Shown here piece after piece: positions 10,541-23,241 of a stretch of DNA of 64,000 bases. A program made the translations under genes and the position numbers. Below the pieces are notes generated by a model. The model did not search any database. It was not told the origin of the DNA and saw only the letters and a list, made by a program, of their open reading frames with translations. This DNA is from Azadirachta indica (lineage: Eukaryota > Streptophyta > Magnoliopsida > Sapindales > Meliaceae), in contig CM040442.1 in the NCBI GenBank assembly GCA_022749755.1, forward strand, positions 7,166,457-7,230,456, written 5' to 3'. Each line of letters opens with the position of its first letter. Position 1 is the stretch's first letter.

Positions 10541-13500
10541 AATAAATAAATACCAATGGTCCTGAAGAGATAAATATTCAAATATAAGATGATAAAATAG
10601 GAAGACTAGGACTATTTCTTCCTAATCTAGATGACAAGTCTTGTCGTATTTTTTTAATAAAAAATTATAATTTCAAATTATGTAAATATAAATAATATAG
10701 ACTTAATTAAAGTGAATTCCGATATAGAGATTCATGGATGAAAACAAATCAGAATAACTATTTTCTCTAAATGGGAAAGAAATTAGGGAATGGAATTTCT
10801 TAAAATGATAAAAAATGAGAGAATTTTTTTTTCAAAATTTATTAACTAAGAAAACAAGAAAAAAATAAAATAAAATTTTTCTAGATTTTTTTTTTACTAA
10901 GATAATGAGAAATTAGAGAAGATTTTCTTGAGATTTATTAACTCAATAACTAGATAAGGATATAGCAACAATTATAATCCTATAGATATTAAATAATCTA
11001 CTAAAAATTTTATTTTCTTTTAATAAATTATCTTTCTAGTCAAGATTTATTCCAAAGAGAATAATAATCGGCTAAAAAAAATAGACATGTTATAAATATT
11101 TAATTCTTCAAAAAATTATGGTCGAATTTCATTTATAATATAAATATATGTTTAAATTTAAAATTTGTAAATTTCAATCTTTTATATACTTTTAAATAAA
11201 ATTTCAATAGCAACTACTTCGTCATATTATCACAACAAAATCATCAACATTGAGGCGTCTAATGAGACACTCATTTACTAAACTATAAAGTTATATCTAA
11301 GCATATATAATTTATATTCATAAATTTTACATTGCATCGTTACATATGACTAACTATATATCTAAAAAAGTTTCAACTTCATATGCATACATAGCATTAT
11401 TACAACTGTATTTTATCTCTTGGGAACAAGAGAATACATTAGAATTCCAAACTCACAAAATTAACCAAAATGGAATTGAATTAATCGATTTTTAAAAACT
11501 AAAACAGATTGAAATTGAAAAACTCATAAACTTCAACCAAATCAATTGGTTTGGTATAATTCTTTTTTTTAAAATCATATTAAAATAAACAAAATCTGCA
11601 TATAAAATCGTAATCCAAAATAGTGAAGTGAAAATATAATATTTTCTTTCTTTTGTGAATTCTTTTATGTTATCTAAGTCATTCAAAATTAAGAACAAAG
11701 TTAATTCAATTTTCTCACTGTTTTCATGCCAATTCTTAATATTGGTTGTCTCATTATATTATATAGATTTAGAAGAGAAGTAAATCATAAATATAAATAC
11801 ACAATAAAAGATTTACAACATTTTGAAATACATTGAGAGTTTACAAACTAAATTTGCCAACTCAAAGAGGATGATAAAAATTAGAGTAAAGATCTTTTTA
11901 AGATGACAGGAAAATATGAAAATACATCCTATATTTTACAATAATTTATTTAATTTTTATTTTATATCTTTAAATATAAATAACATTATGAAAAATTCTG
12001 AATATATAATGAAAAAAATATTTTACCACATTTCTAATTTTTTTCAACTAATAAGACTTTATTCAATGCTTAAACAAGATAACTTAAACCATTTCAACTC
12101 AAAATTGCCATTGATTTTGCATTTGTAGGAATCAAATCAGTATATTATCATTTATAACAAAGAAAACAAATAAAAATAAAGAATATACTGTGACTTTTAC
12201 ATCAATATAGAAATTTCTCTTAAAAATAAACTTCACATAATCATATTGGAGTAACAATACTAACCAGATTTGGTATACAAAATATCTGTCTAATATGTTT
12301 ACTTTTTTTATTTATACAATGATTTATGTATCAATATTACATTATTATTACGTATCTCATAGGACTTATTTTTTTATTCAAATAAAAATACAAGACATAA
12401 TAATAATAATATTATATTAATTTGTATGTATAAATTTGTATAAGGATTGTTGCGATCAACGACTGTTTTATACTTTGTGAAATTTTTAATCTTTACAAAA
12501 AAATAATTTCGTAAAATTAAAATAAACTACGCATGTGGTCCCTTTTGAAAAAACATAAAAATAAAAATAGAAGATAATTATAAAAACAATCTACACATTA
12601 AAATATTTGAAGGAACACATTAAAATAATACTTCAATTGAGTAAATACTTTGGAAAATATCTAATTTTTCATTTTTACAATAATAAACAAACCTAATATC
12701 TTATTGTAACTTAATTAAATAAGGAAATTAAGTCTTCTTAATAAGTAAGTGACTTTCTAAATAAAAAAGACAATGAAATCTAATTTTCAAAAAAGTTCCC
12801 TTCAAAGAAAATTGCATATACAATTTGTCATTATAAAGGTTTATGCAATAATATTATATTTCACATGTCTCATGCTTTTATGAAAATAAAATAAAATAAA
12901 ATAAAAAATATAAAATACTTGATAATAAAAAAAAATTATTACACCAATTTATACAAGTGAAAATTTTAGATTAGTTCCAACCATTTTTGACAATCATCAG
13001 TATATTCTTAAAAATTTTGAAAGCCATCAAAGAGTCCCCAAACGTTAAAACATGCAGTTATATTTAATAATTTTTTGAGTTGACCAGAGTTGATTATGTA
13101 AAGAAAAAATTTCATCCTAATAAATTCAAAATTAATTTTTTAGCAATTGATTCAACATGTCTTTTGATCAAATGACTCCAATGTGAAATTGTGAAGTTCG
13201 AGTACTCACGTGTCTAACATTGACAATCAAATTTATAAATTTTATTTTAATTAATTGTTATAAATTTTATAAAGTTATCTATAGTGTACTTATAATTAAA
13301 TGATAAGATAAATATAATAAATATGTTTGAAAGTATTGTGCCACAAATAATTATTTTGAGAAGTACTTAATTAATTTTAATCATTAATATGTGACATTGC
13401 AAAATAATGTTTTTCTAATTGCTCCACGATTTTAATTAGGTTAGTTTTAAGAGATTCCATTATATTTTTAGTAGATACTGATTGCATTAATTTTTGTCCT

Positions 13501-13881
13501 TTTAAAAAAAATAAATTTTCTCTTATTATCCAAAGTTGTCATTAGAAAATAAAAATAAATACCAAAATGATTTTATTATTTAAATGCATTTTAAATATTA
13601 TCAATATAAAGTTTTATACAAAGCATGTGATATCATATATTCTTATCACATATCTAATCTTTTCAAATCAATAAAATAAAAAGATAATATATGACAACTG
13701 ACAATAAAACAATTAACACTAACCCATAAATTTCTAGAAATCGAGTTTATATAAGAGTGTACGTCATAATATTATCGATCAAGAAAAGATTAGCTAGTTA
13801 GGCAAGTAAAAGATTAATCCTTGCCCTTTTGATGTTAGTAATATAAAAGCATGGATCGATTTAATATGTAACTGATATATA

Positions 13882-13912
<31 letters not shown>

Positions 13913-13940
13913 GTCTGTATATATATATAAAAATATATAT
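10541..13940. other. AT-rich spacer, no gene seen
   Basis: Very AT-rich sequence with long A and T runs. It does not align by eye with the corresponding position of the duplicate (31760-35285). Short open frames at 11492-11698 and 11916-12128 look like chance. An ATATGT-type simple repeat occupies about 13875-13930. Confidence 0.55.
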
Positions 13941-13945
13941 CAATA

Positions 13946-14115
13946 ATGATAATTTTTCCACGAATGACAATCTAGACAAGAATGACCACTTTTTTAACTA
14001 TTGGCTACCTAATTCAAAATGACCATTGCTTTAACCGTTAGCAGCCTAGCCAGCCAAGGATGACAATCTAACCAAGATAGCAACCTAAACAAAAAGACAA
14101 CCTAACTTCTATAAA
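13946..14115. repeat. Degenerate short tandem motif related to TGACAATCTAACCAAGA
   Basis: Several diverged copies of a short motif (tgacaatctagacaagaa, tgacaatctaaccaagat, gacaacctaac) follow one another. The same array occurs at 35290-35475 in the duplicated block. Confidence 0.5.
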
Positions 14116-14316
14116 ATATTAACAACAACGACCACTAAATATTTAATAATTCTCTCAATGTTTATGGCATAACAAAAAGCTAGGCATATAACGAATCAAG
14201 ATAAGGTTAATATATATTTTTTCTTTAATGTTAAAAATTATCGGATAAAATTATATTAATTTTTAACATATATACAAGTAAAATATTAAAAAAGGCTAAT
14301 TAATGTATAAGAGACA

Positions 14317-15020
14317 AAAAGATTGTTTGTTGTTTTAGTTGAAGTTTAAATATAGTTATGCAAATGTTTAAAAATTGTTTGTTTTTTAACTTATATTTGA
14401 ATATTTATTAAAAATATTTTAATATAATTAAATTAAGAATTTTAACTTAAATTTGAATGAGTAAATATCTGAATAAATAAATATTTTTTTAAAAATTATT
14501 TTTATTTTATTAATTTATTTACTTAAAAAATTAAAATTCTATTTAACTATTTTTAACTTATCTTTTCTTTATTGTGGGTTTCTCTACTTGTCTTTTAAAT
14601 TTTATTTATTTTATACATCAATTATTATAATAAATTTGTATACTTAGATAATTACAACTATATTACAATATGACTTATTATTTTTATTTAATTTTTATTG
14701 ATTTTTACATCATCAATTAGAATTTTTTTTTTAAAAAGACATGTATCAAACAAATAAATAATGTACATATTAATATAATTTATTAATTTTTTATATATTA
14801 TTGTGCTAATATAATCAAAATTATTATACATAAAAGTATATTATTTAAAAAGTTGTATATGTCAAAATATCAATTTTCATACTTTTTATTTTGTTATATA
14901 AAAGATTTAATACTTATTTTTAAATATTTTAAAATAAAAAATAAATATATCATTCAAATTTAGATTTCAATAGATTTAGAATTAAGTCATGTTAAGAGTT
15001 TACACAAAAAAACAAGCGCT
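14317..15020. mobile_element. Insertion present only in one copy of the duplicated block
   Basis: Compared with 35695-35700, about 700 bp are extra here. The left end reads attgtttgttgtttt; the reverse complement of the right end reads tagcgcttgtttttttg and continues with a gacttaatt motif, as seen in some plant hAT-type miniature elements. No coding capacity is seen. The element class is an inference; the presence/absence difference is directly visible. Confidence 0.45.
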
Positions 15021-17015
15021 ACCAAAGTCTAAATATATCTCATTTTTTTTTTTTTCTCTAAATTTCACTACAAAAATAGCGATAGCAATTAACCAATTAA
15101 AGGTTAGTACTGTTCCTTAAAAAAAAAAAGACTTGGACGAATTCTTCCTTTTGCTGAAGTTTTGTCATATTGTTAATTGAATAACAAATTAAATTAAAAG
15201 ATCAAGTGTCAAAATCACTTCAAAATTCAATTTAAGGATATAAATTATTATATGAATATGATTTAACATATTATAACTGGGTGCTGAATTAATCAGAAGC
15301 TAGCTAACTGCTAAATTCATATATATGCTTTATCCAATAATGAAGGCATGAAACATGTTTTTAACATCATCTTAATTATTAAAGTAGTGATTAATAGTTT
15401 TGGATTTTTATTTTCAAAATGAGATAAAGTTGTTCTAAAGTAATAAAAGAGGCTCAAGATTCTTTTAGGATTGAGATTAATTAATTATTAAAACTTACAA
15501 AGGATTAAAGCTGGAATATTAACTAGCATAACCTTAAAATACAATATCTAGTAGTCTAAGGGGATTATATAACGTTTTTCATAAGCTTCATAGGATTGAT
15601 TGATGATTTGAAAAATAAACAAATGGATAAATTTTAGTAGGCAAATTAATGTATGATTGATGTAGATAAAATCATATGTAGATAATGATAAGAAGTAAAA
15701 ATCTTATAAAAATTTAAAGAATTCATTTTAAGATTTATTAACTAATTATTGAATAAAAATTGATAAGAATCATAATTAAATATATCGTAATTAAGTTTTA
15801 TGGTCCAAATCTGTGTATAAAAAGGTATCCTCAAAACAGTATCTGAGTTAAAATACAGGGAAACAACAGAAAGTTAAATCAGATTTATTTATCAATATTG
15901 AGTTTTAAATGGTTATCAAATTGGGTTTAAGTATCCTTAAATAGCATTTTTTAATCTACAATATGGACCTTAAATCTGAATATATGTGCATATAAAACTT
16001 TGAATAATGCAAATCCAAGTCGTTTTTTCATTCGCAGTCAATAACAAAAGCTGGTAATACATCTACAAAAATTGACGAGTTAATTTGAGGAGGATGAAGA
16101 TTAGAGCAATGATTCTCAAATGATAAGAAACTAAATTGAAAATCTTCTCGTAAATCGAATTGAATTATTGGATAGATATATAAAATATGATAAGAATTTC
16201 AATCAAATTTATTTTAATCTATTATAATAAATCAAATCATAATATAATTCTTTTTCTATTACCTTTGATTTTTTTAGTATAAATGATAGTGTTGTAAAGT
16301 TTGGGTGAAATAGTAAAAACACACTAAATTGTAACATTTCAACTCAACAGTTACCATTAAATTCACTTTCAATTCATAGCAATCAAATCATTATTATAAT
16401 TTATGAGAAAGGGAATAAAGGAAAACAAATTAAAATTTTCATACTACATTATTTTAACTTGAAAATAGAATTATATGGTAACAAGATTAATTTAACATCA
16501 TCAAGAGCTTGTAAAAGAAGCGATCTTATCTTGTCCAGTGTGATGGTTTGCTTTTTGTTTCATTCTTCAATCTCCATGCTAGTTACTCTAGTACATATGG
16601 TGCAATATAATAAACATCCATACATTGTTAAATTTCTACTTTTTTAAAACATGAAGATATTGCCCGTCCCTGCCTCTCTTTATCATCCTTACCCTATATC
16701 TTATATGTATAATTATCAATCGATGATTATGTTATTAATTTATGTATTTGGACTAAGCACATTTAAAGAATTAAAGAGCACAAACATCATTAAAATAATT
16801 GTCTTCCAACCATTAAAGAGACTGGCTAAATGGGATTCATCAACAAGATTCACCTTTACAGCTAGCCATTATGGACAATAACCAGTAACATTACAAATCC
16901 ACATTCCCCGGAACAGAAGAAAGCACAAAACCAGACTTTTCTTTTGCCACATTCACACACAATATTTACAGTAGGATCCCAGAAAAATAAAAATAAAAAA
17001 AGTGTATGGTACTCA

Positions 17016-17888
17016 TCACTCAGAGGTTGAGCCGAGATTGAATTTGCGACAATTGTAGACTGAGCAAAAAGCTTGTAATGTCATCAAGAGCAAGAGCATA
17101 ACGGTAGCTAGCAATGTAAGAAACTTCCAGGAACCATACACATAATGCTTCATGTTTTTCCAAAACTTAACCTTCCATCTGCTGTTGTAATACTTGTTAA
17201 CATCTTCAATCACTTTATCTAAGTGAGGAACTTTCGTCAACCTAACAGATTTGTTCATCCCGTTCCACAGATTGGCAACTTCGACGTCGCTCTTCAATCT
17301 GTTCAAAATAATCCCTTTTTCCCTAAGCAACTTTACATCTTCTTCAGTATCAATAATTCCATTCATTAACTCGGTGTAACGAGTAAAAGCCAAAGGGCCG
17401 GATGCATTCGATGCTTCGTAAGCCACTAGATTTCTCAATATTACCTCTGAGTTTACGTCTAAACTGATGGTGGGAAGGTGTAATGTCGCCGTCTTGGTGT
17501 CAAATCTGACAGTTGAAATGTTACCAACAGTGGCTTGAAAACGAACCTGTGATTTGGAGAGTTCAGTGACTGAAGGAATTGTTATTTCCTCCACTAGTGG
17601 TGGTTTGTTCATGTCATTGTTGGCGTGAGAACTATCCTCATCTGATTTCTTATCTTCGTTATCTTGTGGGAATAACAAATATTGAAGTGGTTGTGCTACG
17701 ACTGAAAGCCCTGGAATCTTGGAGAGCATTGTCCAGGGCAATTTGAAGAAGAATTTGACAGGTTTTGATAGAAGCAGATTTTTGATAAGAAAAGGAAACT
17801 TACTTATAGATAACGAGAGTATTTCCCGTAAGATTTTGTTCACCATATCATTACGAAACTTACTTATAGATAACGAGAAATATGCCAC
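17016..17888 (-). pseudogene. DUF247-C: C-terminal half fused to a TTL exon
   Basis: An open frame of 290 codons. Residues from about 37 onward correspond to the C-terminal half of DUF247-E (LLSKPVKFFFKLPW, ISLDVNSEVILRNLVAYE, VIEDVNKYYNSRW, then the terminal membrane segment and CSVYNCRKFNLGSTSE). The first 36 or so residues (MAYFSLSISKF...) are not DUF247. They read through a TTL exon and its splice donor, matching TTL-4 near 57100-57150. All N-terminal DUF247 motifs are missing, so the conserved fold is incomplete. The frame is open by chance across the junction. A chimeric product is possible but unsupported, and I treat it as a truncated gene. Confidence 0.8.
17795..17878. repeat. 24-bp perfect direct repeat at the TTL/DUF247 junction
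   Basis: gaaacttacttatagataac plus gaga occurs at 17795-17818 and again at 17855-17878, 60 bp apart. The copy at 17855 is in its expected TTL context (exon end plus splice donor). The other sits exactly at the breakpoint with DUF247. Confidence 0.85.
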
Positions 17889-17999
17889 ACAAAATAAATG
17901 TTCCCGTGACTAAGATCAACCTTGTAATCATCAATTAGCATTGATTGAATGTAAGAAAAGAGGGAACTGGAAACTTCACCATGAAATTATCCTTTATTA

Positions 18000-18022
18000 T
18001 ATATATATATATATATATATAT
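18000..18022. repeat. AT dinucleotide microsatellite
   Basis: Uninterrupted AT repeat of about 11 units within the deleted TTL-2 intron. Confidence 0.9.
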
Positions 18023-18270
18023 GTTAAGACGTTTTAAAAAAATTCTAATAGATGAGGGAATTAATAGAATAAGAAATACTTAAGAAACTTACGGAGAAAT
18101 AATGTTTTTCGCTGATATTCCATCCTGCGTAATATTTAAGGTCATCAAGAAGGTCTTTCCTACGTTTTTTCTCTGCAGCCAATATCAGTGAAGAATTCTT
18201 CTTAACATGTTTAACACTACTATCTTCAAGAAAAGGCCTTTGCATCCTCCATGGAAGGACTTAGTGCTCA

Positions 18271-18745
18271 TGTAGAATTTGTGGCCCATATTTGGTAACC
18301 AGTACAATATATTGAGATACGCTGATGAAATTAGGGATCAAGCTCCCTGAAGAGCTTGTCGGTGGTATAAGGGGGCTAGGGGACAATGCCCCCGCCTTTT
18401 TACGGTATTGTATATGTGCATGCATATAAGTATATTGTATGAGTTTTACTGTATGGGCCTGACCCAATCTGGTTCTATTTTTGAACTCGACCCAAACCTG
18501 AACTATATATTTGGGGTTTAAAGTAAACCTGAACTATGTATTTAGGGTTTAGCCCAAACCTGAACCATATATTTGAGGTTTACAGTAAACCATGTACTAT
18601 TCTTCTTTTTTTTCATCTTAGTGAAATCTGCCTCTCTCTCCCATAGTTTTTTCTTTGAAATTTTTCATAAGTTTTTCACGTAAATTAGTATTGTTTGCAA
18701 TTGTGTTTGTTTTCTATTTGTTTTGTTGTTTGATTTTTCATAACA
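18271..18745 (+). repeat. copia-1 5' LTR
   Basis: Begins tgtagaatttgtggcccata and ends tttttcataaca. It is about 475 bp against 256 bp for the 3' LTR. It has three 31-bp tandem units (starting about 18494, 18525 and 18556) where the 3' LTR has one, and about 155 further bases near 18316-18470 that the 3' LTR lacks. Confidence 0.8.
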
Positions 18746-21700
18746 AATTGGTATAAGAGTAGGATTTGTTTGCAAATTGAGTTCTTATCATGGGTTCTTC
18801 AATCAAATACGATTTGGAGAAGTTTGATGGAAAAATTAACTTCAGTTTACGAAAAATTCAGTTTTAGGCATATATGAGATTTTAAGGGTTTTGGAAAGCA
18901 ATAGAGGACAGATATCCAGAGGATATGATGAAAGAGAAGAAAGCTGATTTAGAAGAGCAAGTTCTAAGTGCAATCCAAATGTCAATAACTGGAGATGTGT
19001 TGTGAGAAATTGCAGATATAGAGAAATCTTCAGAGGCATGGAAGAGATTAGAAGAGATTTATACTGGTAAGTCTCTAACTAATCAGTTGTATTTAAAGAA
19101 GAGACTTTATACTTTGAAAATGAAAGAGGGAATATCTGTGAAGTTATACTTAGATGAATTTAATTTTGTAATTATAGCTATAAAGAATGTGGACATTGCA
19201 ATTTCATATGAGGATTAAGCCATGCTTGTGTTGTGTTCATTGCCATCATCATATAATTCGTTTGTTGACACTTTGCTGTATAGAAAAAAGTCGATTAGTA
19301 TGAAAGATGTGTCTAATGCACTGAAATGTAAAGAGTTCAAGAAACAATTTTTTTGCTAATGAAAATGTTGAGGGTAAAGGTTTGGTGTGAAAGGGTAGAA
19401 CACAATATAAGGATAATTTTGAAAAGAAAAAGGATAAGGTTAGATCAAAATCCAAGATGAAAAAATTACATTATTTCAAATGCGGTGAGCAGTGTCATTT
19501 CAAAGAGATTATCCTTGTAGAAATACTAAGGGCAAACAGGTTGAGAGTTTTGCAAATATAATCACTAGAACTTTAAAGAATAGTGGTTTAGACAGTGTTA
19601 GTGAAGTGTTGTCTGTTTTTGTTGGACAGTGGAAGGACCAATGGATTATGGATTCAGGTGCCTTATTTCACATGTGTTTTCATAAAGATTGGTTTGTCAC
19701 TTACTCACGAATGAGTGACAAAGTGTATCTTGGCAATGATTGTGTCTTTGAGGTAGTTGGAATTGTAACTATACGAATTAAAATGTTTAATGGTGTAGTC
19801 AGAACATTATAGCATTGGCATGTTTTAGGATTGAAAAAGAACTTAATTTCCTTTAGTACCTTGGATTCGAAGGGATTTATATTGCATAGAGACAATAAAG
19901 TTTTAAAAATCGCAAAAGGCTCAATGGTGTATATGGTGAGTAGTGTACGCGATGGTTTATAAACTTTTTAGGAAACAATTGTTCAAGGTATAACTTCAAT
20001 AACTGTCAGAAGTAATGATATTGATAGTACCAAATTGTGGCATATGAGATTTGGACACATGAGTGAAAAAGGCTTGTCATAATTGAGCAAATGAGATCTA
20101 CTTGGAAAAGTGAAGATAGGTAATCTCAACTTTTGTGAGAGTTATGTTTTTACGAAGTAGACTAGAGTAATGGCATATTAGATTATATGCATTCAGACTT
20201 ATGAGGTCTATGTAGAGTTGCTTCAAAGGGTGGTGTTAAATACTCTATGACCATTATTAATGATTACTCTAGCATAGTTTGGGTCTATTTTCTGAAGACC
20301 AAGGATAAAACATTCTAAACATTCAAGTAGTGAAAGACGATGATTGAGAAGCAAATAAGTAGACAAGTTAAGTGTCTTAGAACTAACAATGGTTTGCAAT
20401 ATTACAATTCTGAGTTTAATGAGTTTTGTAACAAGGAAGGAATAGTGAGACACCACACTTGTGTGAAGACACCACAGCAGAATGGGGTTGCAGAACGTAC
20501 AAATAGGACACTGTTAGAGAAAGCTCGCTGCATGCTTTCTCATTCTTGTTTGTCAAAGGTATTTTGGGCTAAAACACTAAATACAACATGTTACTTGGTG
20601 AATAAGTCCTGATTGTACTCATTTTGAGAGTATTTGGTTGTCTAGTATATATCCATATTAATGATGGTAAACTTGAACCAAGGGCAAAAAAATGCATATT
20701 TCTAAGGTATGAATCTGGAGTGAAAGGTTACAAATTGTGGTGCACAGATTCAAAGTCTCTAGGTTTTGTGATAAATAGGGATGTTACTTTTAATGAGTCT
20801 GCTACACTTGATCGTTAAGAGGATAAGTCAATAGTTAGAAAAGACTATGGTGTCAGTGAGCAGGTGGAGCATGAGATAGAAGCTCAACAACAACACAACA
20901 ACCTGTAGAGCAGAGGATGAATAAAGTGCAAAATGTTGATACAAATAGTCAACAACATGAGGATGCACAAGAACAACAAGATAGCATTGCCTCTAGAAGA
21001 ATAAGGCAATAGATTCAGCCACTTGAGCGTTATAACTATATTGATATGGTTTCATATGTATTATTTGTGGCTGAGACAATGAGCACATATGAGCCTACTA
21101 CTCCAGAAGTTGAATAGTAGATGAGTGCTATAACTGACGAGATGAAGTTTTTATACAAGAATAAAAAATGGAAGTTGGTGACATTGCCTAAGGGATAGCG
21201 GGTAATAGGATGCAAATAGGTTTACAAGAAAAAGGAAAGGATATTAGAGGCTGAAGCTTTTAGATACAAAACACGTCTTGTAGCAAAAAGTTATACGTAA
21301 AAGGAAGGAATTGCTCCAGTTGTGAAACACAGTTTTATCAGAGTGCTACTAACTTTAGTTGTTGTTTATGATCTTCATCTTGAATAGCTGGATGTCAAAA
21401 TGACATTTCTGTATGGGATGTTAGAGGAGCAAATTTACATGAGTCAGCCAGAGGGTTTTGTCTCTTTGGATAAATAAGACAATGTTTGTTTTCTTAAGAA
21501 ATCTTCGTATGGTTTGAAGCAGTCTCTTAAACAGTGTGGTATAAAAGATTTGAAAATTTTATGCTTGATTGTGGATGTACTAGAAATGTTTATGATAGTT
21601 GTGTGTACCATAAAAGACTATGATAATAGTTACATTTATCTACTGTTGTATGTTGATGACATGTTGGATATTGATTTATTGAAAAAATAGTTTAGTGATG

Positions 21701-22654
21701 AGTTTGAGATGAAGGAATTGGGTGCAGCAAAGAAGATTTTGGATATGAAGATTCACAGGGATAAAGGATTAAAGACTTTGTTCTTATCACAATAGGTTTA
21801 CATTGAAAAAGTTCTTGATAGGTTCAATATGAGCAACTATAAGCCTGTGAGTACACCATTGTTAACCCACTTTAGATTATCTGCAGACTTATCACCCATA
21901 ACACAGGAAGAGGTGGAGTACATGAGACTTGTTCCTTATTCCAATGCAGTTAGAAATCTTATGTATGCTATGCTTTGTACCAAACTTGATCTAGCTCATA
22001 TTGTGAGTGTAGTGAGTAAATATATGGCTTCTTCTGAAAAAGAACATTGGAATGCTGTAAAGTGGATGTTGCGGTATTTCAAGGGCACTAGTCATATAAG
22101 ACTAGTTCAATAAGGCAACTTTGAATATGACTGAATTAACAGGTTATGTGGATTTTGATTTTATAGGAGATCTAGACAGAAGGAGATCATTGATAGGTTA
22201 TGTTTTTACCTTATTTGATTGTGCCATTAGTTGAAAGGTAACATTGCAGGCTACAGTGGCATTGTCAACTACAGAAGCTAAATACATGGCTATTGCAGAA
22301 ACAGTAAAAGAACCTTTGTGGCTAAGAGGTCTTGTGAGTGATCTTGGTTTATCACGACAGACAGTTGTACATTGTGATAGTTAGAGTGTCATTTATTTGA
22401 CTAAGAACCAAATGTTTCATAAAAGGACAAAACATATTGATGTCAGGTTTTATTTTGTCAGATGTGTGTTTTCAGAGGGTTTTGTTGTGGTACAGAAGAT
22501 ATCTACGCATGAGAATCCAGCTGACATGTTGACTAAAGTAGTTTCTTTGGCGAAGTTCAAGCATTGTTTGGACTTGATTTATGTTTGTAGCATTTGATGA
22601 GCCCTTAGGGGTATAATGGAGAGGTTGAGGCAAATATATGCCAAGGTGGAGAAT

Positions 22655-22910
22655 TGTAAAATTTGTGGCCCTTATTTGGTAACTAGTACAGTATATTTGA
22701 GCTCTTAGTGACCCGATCCAAACCCGCACTATATATTTGGGGTTTAGGGCAAACCATATACTGTTCTTCTTCTTCATCTTAGTAAAATCCGCCTCTCTCT
22801 CTCTTCCGTAGTTTTTCCTTTGAAATTTTTCAAAGGTTTTTCCCGTATATTGGTGTTGTTTACGATTGTGTTTGTTTTCTATTTGCTTGGTTGCTTGATT
22901 TTTCATAACT
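22655..22910 (+). repeat. copia-1 3' LTR
   Basis: Begins tgtaaaatttgtggccctta after a purine-rich tract (aaggtggagaa) and ends tttttcataact. Just beyond, the interrupted TTL exon resumes with ctcctgactttcgtc. Confidence 0.8.
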
Positions 22911-23241
22911 GCTCCTGACTTTCGTCAACCGTTCCTACGTAGGATTAAACATTGTTTCATAGCAAATTCAACTTCAGACATGGAAATAAGAAGACAGTGA
23001 ATTGCTTTAATTGCAAGATGAAAATACATATATACCCTGAAGTCGTAGAGATGGTGATGAGTTGTGAAAGGTAGCAGCCCCATTGGACAGTGGAAAGAAG
23101 GGTGACGTTGAAGAAATCAAAAGAAAAGTTGACAGAAGAAGAAGAAGCACTGGTTTTGGTTTGAAAGAGATCATAGTGTTCTTCACCTGGTTTCCTTGTT
23201 GATATGTTTCTATGCTTGCAATCTTTGATTTCTTGGAACAT

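Larger units (their letters stand above)
13941..17015. repeat. Segmental duplicate of 35285-37545 (3' flank of DUF247-C/E)
   Basis: The block begins with caataatgataatttttccac (13940s) matching 35292 and continues through aaagctaggcatmtaaygaatcaagataag, ttcactacaaaaatagc and caccaattaaagagactggc-type strings into the 3' end of DUF247-C. It differs from its partner mainly by an insertion of about 700 bp at 14317-15020. No gene is seen in the interval. Confidence 0.75.
18271..22910 (+). mobile_element. copia-1: Ty1/copia LTR retrotransposon, decayed
   Basis: Order on the plus strand: 5' LTR, primer site (tggtataagag, 18749), gag-like region from 18789, a CCHC-type zinc-finger remnant near 19480, protease (MDSGALFHMC, near 19650), a pre-integrase motif (LWHMRFGHMSEKGL, 20037), integrase (HHTCVKTPQQNGVAERTNRT, 20450), reverse transcriptase (YLLYVDDML-like, 21640) and RNase H to 22590, then a purine tract and the 3' LTR. 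This order defines copia rather than gypsy elements, and the gag resembles the Tnt1-like group. The target-site duplication is tgctc or gctc(a/c). Many in-frame stops make it dead. It sits in exon 2 of TTL-2. Confidence 0.9.
17790..23174 (-). pseudogene. TTL-2: plant tweety-like gene split by copia-1 and truncated
   Basis: Minus-strand start at 23174, with a frameshifted signal-peptide exon at about 23174-23040. Exon 2 begins after a good acceptor (CGTAG before GAACGG, near 22930) and is interrupted after a few codons by copia-1 (18271-22910). It then resumes at 18265 with PWRMQRPFLEDSSVKHV, AAEKKRRKDLLDDLKYY and WNISEKHYF. The exons with the next membrane segment and the coiled region, present in TTL-3, are deleted between about 18050 and 17965. 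The gene ends in the GWILVTG-type exon, where it is fused to DUF247-C. It cannot encode a full protein. Confidence 0.6.

Noticed and set aside
13794..13979. Open frame with a Tyr-Ile repeat
   Set aside because: It is a translation of the ATATGT simple repeat.
22472..22906. 144-codon minus-strand open frame
   Set aside because: It is antisense to the RNase H end and 3' LTR of copia-1 and has no motif of its own.
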